This document shows, one piece after another, positions 21,449 to 28,347 of a stretch of 35,313 nucleotides of DNA. The stretch comes from an uncultured Bacteroidales bacterium. Lineage in GTDB: Bacteria > Bacteroidota > Bacteroidia > Bacteroidales > Paludibacteraceae. Position 1 is the first letter of the stretch. Each line of letters begins with the position of its first letter. The translations under genes were made by a program, and so were the position numbers. Below the pieces are notes generated by a model that was not told the DNA's origin, made no database searches, and saw nothing but the letters and a program-made list of their open reading frames with translations. The stretch spans positions 1 to 35,313 of the forward strand of contig CADCDS010000018.1 in the NCBI GenBank assembly GCA_902800215.1, written 5' to 3'.

Positions 21449-22626
21449 TATTGCTGTTCAAATTGTCGGTCATTTATCAATACTTCTTTCAGTCTCGGTG
21501 ACGCGAGTAAGGCCACAAGGACAAAGCCTAAGAGCGCCAAGGCGAAAGGCATGCTATTCATCGCCGGTGCGCCCATAAGCGCCTCATTGACATAGATGAG
21601 GTAGTAATGCCTGAGCGGTTCGAGATAACTGAGTGCCTTAACGGGTGCCAACATGGACATGTTCGGATACGTGAATCCCGACAGGGAGAAACCGAGCATG
21701 GCGTACAAGGCACCGATAGAGAGGGCATCACGGAGGGCCGGCAGGAGAGTGATCATCAGTACACCGAGGGCCTCCATGGAGAAGATGAAAAGCAGTAAGC
21801 CGAACATCAAGCGCACGTGGCTGCCGTGTACCGGAAAACCAACATAGTCATACAAAGCCATGTGACAACCGATACCCAAAAGGAGGTATAGGATGGTGTA
21901 TGGCGTGAGTTTACCGAGGATGGCGATCGTAAAGTTATTGCCGGACATAGCCATCCATTGATGTGCCGTTTTCATCTTCAGTTCATATCCGATCACGAAG
22001 ATCGTGAGCATCATACAGACGAGACCGAGGATACCGGGCAGGATGGTGCTGACCAGATAGACGGAGTAGTTTCCCCAGGGGTTAGCGATCATATGGCCGT
22101 CCACCGCCAGCGGCTGGATTCGATGCATAATAACATCGTCCGGTAAACCTTTCTTACGCAGCACCTCCCGTTGGAAGGCACCGGAGACAAGGTTCGCCAT
22201 CGTCAACATCTGCTTGTACGCCGTGTTCCCGCCTACGGTGTAGGAATTGGTCATGTAGAAATCCAGTTGCGGTCGTTTGAAAGAGACGAGGTCGCGATAG
22301 AAACCTTCATGGATGAGGAAGATACCGTAAATCTGTCCCTTCTGCATGGCGTCACGAGCCTCCGGATAGGAGTTGGTAACGAGTTGGATATCCACCGAGG
22401 GCGTCGCCTGCATCTCGTGAATGAGACGCTGGGAGATCGTACTCTGGTCCATATCGACGACAGCCACCGGCATCTCTTCGGCCGAACCTTTCTTAAGCAA
22501 GCTTAAGAAGAAGATCGTACTGAACGCCATCACACCGACGGAAGCGACGATATACAACGGTCGCGCGAACATCTGTTTGAGTTCGCGTTTCATGACCTGC
22601 CATATGGTCAAAAGAATGTCTCTCAC
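21448..22626 (-). CDS. ABC-2 type transporter permease (first of pair)
   Basis: The 392-residue protein has an N-terminal anchor (IVASVGVMAFSTIFFLSLL), a periplasmic domain containing PVAVVDMDQSTISQRL, then five membrane segments with ILGLVCMMLTIFVIGY and ALLGFVLVALLA. The family is the YhhJ/YbhS ABC-2 exporter permease, paralogous to the following gene. It overlaps hlyD by 4 bp at its start. With HlyD and TolC partners it should form a tripartite exporter reaching across both membranes. The expected ATPase subunit is not encoded in this unit. Confidence 0.87.
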   Translation of the reverse strand: MRDILLTIWQVMKRELKQMFARPLYIVASVGVMAFSTIFFLSLLKKGSAEEMPVAVVDMDQSTISQRLIHEMQATPSVDIQLVTNSYPEARDAMQKGQIYGIFLIHEGFYRDLVSFKRPQLDFYMTNSYTVGGNTAYKQMLTMANLVSGAFQREVLRKKGLPDDVIMHRIQPLAVDGHMIANPWGNYSVYLVSTILPGILGLVCMMLTIFVIGYELKMKTAHQWMAMSGNNFTIAILGKLTPYTILYLLLGIGCHMALYDYVGFPVHGSHVRLMFGLLLFIFSMEALGVLMITLLPALRDALSIGALYAMLGFSLSGFTYPNMSMLAPVKALSYLEPLRHYYLIYVNEALMGAPAMNSMPFALALLGFVLVALLASPRLKEVLINDRQFEQQ

Positions 22627-23609
22627 TCTACTACCAATGCGGTCATTCCGGGACGTAAGTTAGGAATCGTCACCATCGGACGACATTTGACGTCGAAGGT
22701 ACGGACATCATAACCGCCGTTCTGTTGCGTGGAACGCCAGGTAGCGTAGGTACCCATGGATTTAACGTGGGTGACCACCACCGGATAATGCTCTTCTCCC
22801 AAAGACGGAATCTTGATGGTGACCGTACTTCCCTGATGGAACTTAGCCAACATGTCTTCGCGTACGGCAAAGGTGAACCATACATCGTTCATATCGACAA
22901 TCGACATAACAGGACTACCCTGCCCTACCAGTTCTCCTACACGGGGAAAGAGTTCACTCACCTCTCCGTCGCAGGGGGATAACAGGTACCGTTCCGCTTC
23001 GGCAGCGGCGATCTCTTTGAGGATACCGTCCACACGTGCCACTTGGGCTTCGGCAGCCGCCTTATCTTCGTCACGAGCACCGGCTAACGCCATGTCATAC
23101 TGACTCTTGGCTGCTTTGACGGTAGCAGCTGCCGCTTTATATTGCGCTTCGACCTCATCCCGTTTCTGAGCGGACACGACGCCTTTGTCAAAGAGCCGCT
23201 GCACCCGTTCGTAACTCTTGCGGTAGATCTCCTCACCGGCCTTCGCTTTCTGATACAGTTCGTAGGCACCCATGATCTGTTCTTTCTGGGCACCGTTCTT
23301 CGCTTTCTGATTAACAGCTTCGGCCATGTCACGAGCCGCCAAAGCCTGTTCTTTCTTCGCCTCCACTTCGGGCGAATAGATAATCACAAGAGTGTCGCCT
23401 TTCTTGACCTGATCGCCTTCCTCGTAGAGATACATCTCCACACGTCCCGGCACTTTACCGGACACACGGTACTCGGCAGCCACCGCTTCTCCTTGAATAA
23501 TCGTCTTCTCCGGGCGCAAGGCCAGGATACCCACCAATGCTACTATGGCGACCACGGCCAACAGAACCAGTGCGCCTAAGAGCAATCCTCCTTTTTTCTC
23601 TTTTTTCAT
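22623..23609 (-). CDS. HlyD-family periplasmic adaptor
   Basis: The 328-residue protein has an N-terminal membrane anchor (GGLLLGALVLLAVVAIVALVG), a biotinyl-lipoyl-like half-motif (VSGKVPGRVEMYLYEEGDQVKKGD), a long Ala/Lys/Glu helical hairpin (about 85-215), the second half-motif (SPCDGEVSELFPRVGELVGQG) and a beta-barrel region (TVTIKIPSLG). It bridges inner-membrane permease and outer-membrane channel. One base separates its start from the tolC stop (TAA-t-ATG), showing tight coupling in the exporter operon. Confidence 0.9.
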   Translation of the reverse strand: MKKEKKGGLLLGALVLLAVVAIVALVGILALRPEKTIIQGEAVAAEYRVSGKVPGRVEMYLYEEGDQVKKGDTLVIIYSPEVEAKKEQALAARDMAEAVNQKAKNGAQKEQIMGAYELYQKAKAGEEIYRKSYERVQRLFDKGVVSAQKRDEVEAQYKAAAATVKAAKSQYDMALAGARDEDKAAAEAQVARVDGILKEIAAAEAERYLLSPCDGEVSELFPRVGELVGQGSPVMSIVDMNDVWFTFAVREDMLAKFHQGSTVTIKIPSLGEEHYPVVVTHVKSMGTYATWRSTQQNGGYDVRTFDVKCRPMVTIPNLRPGMTALVVE

Positions 23610-23610
23610 A

Positions 23611-25104
23611 TTACAATTCCCCTAAATACTTTCTCAGTTGTGTTTCCATTGTCTTGGCTTCCACTTGTGCGTCCACTAAGTCGGTTGCAGCAGACAGCCA
23701 AAGCGTCTGCGCCTGCATAAGATCCGAAGCGGTGATCATTCCGGCGTCGAAGGACTCACGCGCCATGCGCAGCACTTCGGCGGCATTCTTCTCCGTCAGT
23801 TTGGCCAAGGCGATCTTCTGCTGCGCCTCCATGAGTTTCTGGTTCGCCTGCGTCGTCTGGAGTGTCAATAACTCCCGTGTCTCTTCGGTCTTCAACGCCA
23901 CGACATTCGCAGCATGCTTGGCTGCTTTGTATCGCAGGATATCATCGGCATGCACAATCGGCACGTTCATTACCACACCGGCTGAGAAGAAACCCTTGCC
24001 GTCCCAGTTACTACTGTTTCCGTTATCGAAATTGGGATTGGTGTACATGTAACTGGCCTGCGCTATGATATTCGGTTGCAAACCGGCAGAAGCCAGTTTG
24101 GCGGTACGATTAGCGATCTCCTGCGCCTGCTCCATGAGTTGCATCTCCGAGCGATTGGCCACCGCCATTTCGGCATCCAGATCGGCCTTCGCCAGGTCGG
24201 TTCTCTCCAAACCGCTATCATCGAGCACGAAGGACGTGGACAGCGATAAACCGCACACCTGCGCCAATGCCATCTGGGAGAGTGTAAGACCATTCTCCGC
24301 CTGCAGTTTCTTCACCTGCGCGTCACCGCGTTTGGTGGTCACTTTGAGCAGATCCGACTGGGTCGCCAGACCTTCATTCACCGCTTCCTGCACATCGTTT
24401 TCCAGTTGGCACAGGAGCGAATAATACTGTTCCGCCAACTGTTTCTTCTGCGTCACGGCAACCACACGCCAATAGGCTTCATCTACCTTGTAGATGATCT
24501 CCTCCCTTTTGGCCTCCGATTCTATCTTAGCGATATTCTCCGTGGCCTGTGCGATCTTGTAGGTCTGGATCAGCCGTCCGCCTACGTAAATCGGTTGCAT
24601 CACCGTTGCCTGAGCAACCACCACATGGGTCAAATCAACCGTAGCCGCATCATAGACATATTTGTACGCATCAGCGATATGCTGTTCGATGTCGGCGGAC
24701 ACGTTCTTCACCGGTTGTTCCAAAGCCGTTCCGGCTACTTGCGATTCGATTTTTCCGAACACACTGTTATCGCTCCAAGCGAAGGATGCCGTCCCATCTT
24801 CTGCCACGGTAGCGGTTCCGAAAGAGAACTCAGCCTGATTGGCCACAAAATGGGCATCTTTCGAGTTCCACATATACCCGGCGTTAGCACTCAGACGGGG
24901 AAACATAGCAGCCAAAGCGGCTTTACGGTTATACTCCGCCGCCAGCACCGCCTCCTGGTTCGCCTTCGCCGACGCACCGGCGTGCAATGCCATATCACGG
25001 CAAGCGTCTAAGTTCGTCAATAACGTGTCACCTGCCTGTACGGATACAAACCCAAGACACATCGCACTTCCTAACAGGAATTTTTTCACTATCATATGTT
25101 TCAT
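23611..25104 (-). CDS. TolC-family outer-membrane efflux protein
   Basis: The 497-residue protein has a signal peptide (KKFLLGSAMCLGFVSVQA). Two outer-membrane-efflux repeats of long amphipathic helices follow, with typical SARLQ-like composition and conserved segments YNRKAALAAMFPRLSANAGY and LASAGLQPNIIAQASYMY. It forms the trimeric channel for the downstream HlyD/permease genes and is the first gene of that operon. The start could be ATG 25104 or, three codons in, 25095. No clear TAnnTTTG box is seen in the 60-bp gap before it, so it may be read from the upstream HAD gene. Confidence 0.88.
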   Translation of the reverse strand: MKHMIVKKFLLGSAMCLGFVSVQAGDTLLTNLDACRDMALHAGASAKANQEAVLAAEYNRKAALAAMFPRLSANAGYMWNSKDAHFVANQAEFSFGTATVAEDGTASFAWSDNSVFGKIESQVAGTALEQPVKNVSADIEQHIADAYKYVYDAATVDLTHVVVAQATVMQPIYVGGRLIQTYKIAQATENIAKIESEAKREEIIYKVDEAYWRVVAVTQKKQLAEQYYSLLCQLENDVQEAVNEGLATQSDLLKVTTKRGDAQVKKLQAENGLTLSQMALAQVCGLSLSTSFVLDDSGLERTDLAKADLDAEMAVANRSEMQLMEQAQEIANRTAKLASAGLQPNIIAQASYMYTNPNFDNGNSSNWDGKGFFSAGVVMNVPIVHADDILRYKAAKHAANVVALKTEETRELLTLQTTQANQKLMEAQQKIALAKLTEKNAAEVLRMARESFDAGMITASDLMQAQTLWLSAATDLVDAQVEAKTMETQLRKYLGEL

Positions 25105-25164
25105 TTTTTCCGAACTTTTATATTACAAAAAGTGTGCCTGATCGGACAAGAGATGTTGTATTTC

Positions 25165-25794
25165 TTATAAATCGGCAATTAAAGTGTAAAGATCGTCACT
25201 TTTTCGATCAAAGAACCGAGCATCGATGCCGGCATTTTGGGCCCCTATGACATCTGTTGTCATACTGTCACCGATCATCAACACCTCGTTCGGTTGCAGA
25301 CCGCAGCGACGAAGGGCTTCCTGATAAAAACGAATGTCCGGTTTGTCATATCCGATATCCATGGAGATATAGGTGTCTTCAAAATAAGACAGGATACCGG
25401 CTTTCTCCAACCGGGCACGCTGCAGGTGACCGAAACTATTGGATGCGGCAAAGAGCCGATAGCCTTTACGATGGAGCGTTTCGAGCATCTCTTTGGCACC
25501 GGGGACGAGGGTATGGGTCGTACCCCAAGCGGCACGGAAGGCATGCTTGAAGGGATCGACAGCCGATTCCGGGTAACCGATCGCGGCAATGAACTGCTGC
25601 GGATAGAGATCCATAACCTCAGCAATCGTATATTTCCCGTGTTTGGCTTCCGAGAATAATCTTCCACTTATTTCAAAGAAAAAGTCAAAATACTCCGGGT
25701 GCTCCGGTAAGGCCGCTTCAAAAGCTGCTCGACAACACGGAATGTAGTCGAGTAAAGTATCGTCAATATCTATAAAAATAGCCTTATACTGCAT
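25165..25794 (-). CDS. HAD-family phosphatase (YjjG-like)
   Basis: The protein has 209 residues from ATG 25794 (MQYKAIFIDIDDTLLDYIP). HAD motif I is DIDDT (9-13), motif II is AASNS, the Lys is in GYDKPDIRFYQEA and motif III is IGDSMTTDVIGAQNAG. The helical cap is typical of subfamily IA, and sequence style is close to YjjG nucleotidases, which hydrolyse (modified) nucleoside monophosphates. A longer reading from 25860 would run through tRNA-Pro and its terminator and is rejected. It lies directly after the tRNA terminator and before the tolC operon. Confidence 0.88.
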   Translation of the reverse strand: MQYKAIFIDIDDTLLDYIPCCRAAFEAALPEHPEYFDFFFEISGRLFSEAKHGKYTIAEVMDLYPQQFIAAIGYPESAVDPFKHAFRAAWGTTHTLVPGAKEMLETLHRKGYRLFAASNSFGHLQRARLEKAGILSYFEDTYISMDIGYDKPDIRFYQEALRRCGLQPNEVLMIGDSMTTDVIGAQNAGIDARFFDRKSDDLYTLIADL

Positions 25795-25805
25795 TTTTCT
25801 AACTG

Positions 25806-25825
25806 AAAAGGAGCCATGCGGCTCC
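25806..25825 (-). terminator. Terminator of tRNA-Pro
   Basis: On the minus strand GGAGCC-gcat-GGCTCC is followed by TTTTC, ten bases after the tRNA 3' end. Confidence 0.75.
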
Positions 25826-25835
25826 ATAATCGGTG

Positions 25836-25910
25836 TCGGGTAGGCGAGATTCGAACTCACGACCTCCTGCTCCCAAAGCAGGCATTCTAACCGGGCTGAA
25901 CTACTACCCG
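25836..25910 (-). tRNA. tRNA-Pro (anticodon TGG)
   Basis: The 75-nt cloverleaf has acceptor CGGGTAG/CTACCCG, the anticodon stem-loop CCTGC-TTTGGGA-GCAGG with anticodon TGG, and the T-arm GTTCGAATC. The discriminator is A and CCA is not encoded. Confidence 0.95.
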
Positions 25911-25936
25911 CTCGGCTTATTGTTTGAAAAAGCGTG

Positions 25937-25944
25937 CAAAGGTA
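25937..25944 (-). promoter_or_regulatory. Promoter of tRNA-Pro
   Basis: TACCTTTG followed by CA on the minus strand lies about 27 bp before the tRNA 5' end. Confidence 0.7.
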
Positions 25945-25986
25945 CTGCTTTTTTTTGATATATGCAAATTTATTGGCAAAAAAGTG

Positions 25987-27414
25987 CTATAATTCGATCG
26001 TTTGTCCTTTATTCGGCACTTCTACGCACTTAAATCCTGCTTCTTCCAGGTGGGTTTTGTACGTTTCTGCCGCGCTCTCTTCTCCGTGTACCACAAAGAC
26101 GCGTTGCACCTGATCCACCGCCAGACTACGGGTGATATAATCGATCATCTCCTGATAGTCGCCGTGACCGGAGAAACCTTCGATCTTCGTGATCTGAGCT
26201 TTGATCTTTCGGTCCTGTCCGAAGATAGAGATCCACTGCAAACCCGGTTGCTGAATACGGGCACCGAGGGTAGTCGGTTCACAATAACCGACGATGAGGA
26301 TGGTACACCGGGGATCGGAGATATGATTCGCCACGTGGTGTTTGATACGTCCGGCTTCCAACATACCCGAAGCGGAAATGATGATACAGGGTTCGTCCTT
26401 ATGGTTCAGGGCTTTCGACTCGCTGATATCGGTGATATAACGCAGGGTATTGAAACCAAAGGGATCGGGATCAAAACGTAAGGTATCCTGCACTTCTTCG
26501 CTTAACTCATCCGGGTACATGCGGAAGATCTGGGTCGCATTCGTGGACATAGGACTATCCACATAGACGGGTATCTGCGGTAAGCGACCATCGTTGTACA
26601 GTTGGTTGAGCACATAAACGATCTCCTGCGTACGACCGACTGAGAATGAGGGGATTAACAGTTGTCCTTTACGATAGACACAGGTGTCATCGACAACGCC
26701 TAAGAGTTCCTCTTCCGTGACGAGTTGTTCATCGTGCAGACGGTCTCCGTAGGTCGATTCGCATATCAGATAATCGCATTGCGGGAAGAGTTGCGGCGGC
26801 GGTAAGATATGACAATGTTTTCTTCCTATATCCCCTGTATAAGTTACTCTTTTCCAGCGACTTTCCTCATACACTTCCAAACTGCAGATCGCTCCGCCTA
26901 GCATATGGCCGGAGTTGGTGAAGGTCAGCAGCACATCGTCAAACAAACGGAAACGACGGTCATAACTGTACGTCACGAACAACTTCATCGCCCGATTGAC
27001 ATCGTTCTGATTATAAAGCGGTTCGATCTTGTATTTCTTGCCCTTCTCCTTATGGGGATTTTGCTTGTCGATCTTCTTGTTATAGGTGCGCACATCTTGC
27101 TCCTGGATAAACGCGGTGTCGGCTAACATCAGCGCACACAGATCCCGTGTGGCAGGTGTGCAGTAGATATCGCCTTTGAAGCCCATCTTAACAACGTAAG
27201 GAATGAGTCCCGAATGGTCAATATGGGCATGGGAGAGCACGATACAATCCAGTTTTGCCGGATCAAAACCGAGGTCACGGTTCGCCGCGTCGGTTTCTAA
27301 TCCTTTACCCTGGTACATACCACAATCCAACAAGATTGTATGTCCCGAATCGGTGGTTATCAGGTGTTTACTACCTGTTACCTCCCGTGTTGCACCTAAA
27401 AACTGTATTTTCAT
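25987..27414 (-). CDS. Beta-CASP metallo-beta-lactamase-fold ribonuclease
   Basis: The 475-residue protein has the MBL core: LDCGMYQGKG, then the zinc motif SHAHIDHSG (HxHxDH), then SGHMLGGA and TYTGDIG. The beta-CASP insertion includes ESTYGDR, PSFSVGRTQE and VDSPMS. The C-terminal motifs SASGMLEAGR, GFSGHGDY and VVHGEE complete the RNA-processing family plan (MBL fold, RNA specificity domain). It should act as a cytoplasmic RNA endo- or exonuclease. It is the last gene of the gdhA-to-RNase unit and follows era by 41 bp. Confidence 0.92.
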   Translation of the reverse strand: MKIQFLGATREVTGSKHLITTDSGHTILLDCGMYQGKGLETDAANRDLGFDPAKLDCIVLSHAHIDHSGLIPYVVKMGFKGDIYCTPATRDLCALMLADTAFIQEQDVRTYNKKIDKQNPHKEKGKKYKIEPLYNQNDVNRAMKLFVTYSYDRRFRLFDDVLLTFTNSGHMLGGAICSLEVYEESRWKRVTYTGDIGRKHCHILPPPQLFPQCDYLICESTYGDRLHDEQLVTEEELLGVVDDTCVYRKGQLLIPSFSVGRTQEIVYVLNQLYNDGRLPQIPVYVDSPMSTNATQIFRMYPDELSEEVQDTLRFDPDPFGFNTLRYITDISESKALNHKDEPCIIISASGMLEAGRIKHHVANHISDPRCTILIVGYCEPTTLGARIQQPGLQWISIFGQDRKIKAQITKIEGFSGHGDYQEMIDYITRSLAVDQVQRVFVVHGEESAAETYKTHLEEAGFKCVEVPNKGQTIEL

Positions 27415-27426
27415 GGTAGTATAATG

Positions 27427-27461
27427 GTGAATGGTTATTGGCGAATGGCGAACGGTTACGT
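27427..27461. repeat. Heptanucleotide tandem repeat at the era 3' end
   Basis: GTGAATG, GTTATTG, GCGAATG, GCGAACG and GTTACGT. It fills the gap to the RNase gene and overlaps the era stop codon. Confidence 0.75.
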
Positions 27462-28346
27462 CAAATCATAACCGTAATGCTTGAGTCTACCGGTGTTGGA
27501 GCGCCAGTCCCGATCGACCTTCACAAACAGTTGAAGGAAGACCTGTTTCTGGAAGAATTCTTCGATATCCTTGCGTGCCAAGGTCCCTACCCTCTTCAGC
27601 GCTGCACCGGCCTTGCCGATGATGATGCCTTTCTGGCTGTCCCGTTCGCAGTAGATGACCGCCGAGATGCGAATGATATCCTCTTCCTCCTGGAACGACT
27701 CCACTTCGACCTCCACGGAGTACGGAATCTCCTTGTCATAACTCTGCAGGATCTTCTCCCGGATGATCTCATTGACAAAGAACCGTTCGGATTTATCGGT
27801 CAGTTGATCCTTGGGGAAGAAAGGTTCGCCTTCGGGTAAGGCCTCTTTAATCGCATCAAACAATTGGGCCACACCGAAACGTTCCTGAGCGGAAATGGGG
27901 AAGATCTCCGCTTCCGGTAACTGGTTATGCCAGAAAGCCACTAAGTTCTCCAGCGTCTCCTGGGTCGTCAGATCGATCTTATTGATGATAAGGAACACGC
28001 GCGCGCCTGCGTGCGACATCTTCTTCACTTTCTCCAAGAACTCGGCATTACGGTCTGCACTGTCCGTCACGTCCGTGACGTAAAGCAGCACATCCGCATC
28101 GACGAGTGCCGAACGGGAGAACTCCAACATTTTCTCCTGCAGGCGGTAGTTAGGAGAGAGGACTCCCGGTGTATCGGAATACACCATCTGAAAGTCCTCT
28201 CCGTTAACGATACCGAGAATACGATGGCGGGTAGTCTGCGCCTTCGACGTGATTATCGACAGGCGCTCACCTACCAACGCATTCATCAGCGTGGATTTAC
28301 CCACGTTGGGGTTTCCTACGATATTTACAAATCCCGATCTATGCAT
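27456..28346 (-). CDS. era: GTPase Era
   Basis: Era has 296 residues from ATG 28346 (MHRSGFVNIVGNP). It has G1 GNPNVGKST, G2/G3 with SDTPGVL, G4 NKID, G5 SAQE, and a C-terminal KH domain with GIIIGKAGAALKRVG. Era binds the 3' region of 16S rRNA and acts in 30S assembly. Its start lies one base after the stop of the M16 peptidase gene (TAA-t-ATG). Nine extra upstream codons in the longer reading overlap that gene and are not conserved. Confidence 0.95.
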   Translation of the reverse strand: MHRSGFVNIVGNPNVGKSTLMNALVGERLSIITSKAQTTRHRILGIVNGEDFQMVYSDTPGVLSPNYRLQEKMLEFSRSALVDADVLLYVTDVTDSADRNAEFLEKVKKMSHAGARVFLIINKIDLTTQETLENLVAFWHNQLPEAEIFPISAQERFGVAQLFDAIKEALPEGEPFFPKDQLTDKSERFFVNEIIREKILQSYDKEIPYSVEVEVESFQEEEDIIRISAVIYCERDSQKGIIIGKAGAALKRVGTLARKDIEEFFQKQVFLQLFVKVDRDWRSNTGRLKHYGYDLT

Positions 28347-28347
28347 A

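Noticed and set aside
25795-25860. N-terminal extension of the HAD phosphatase
   Set aside because: The extra 22 codons lie over tRNA-Pro and its terminator.
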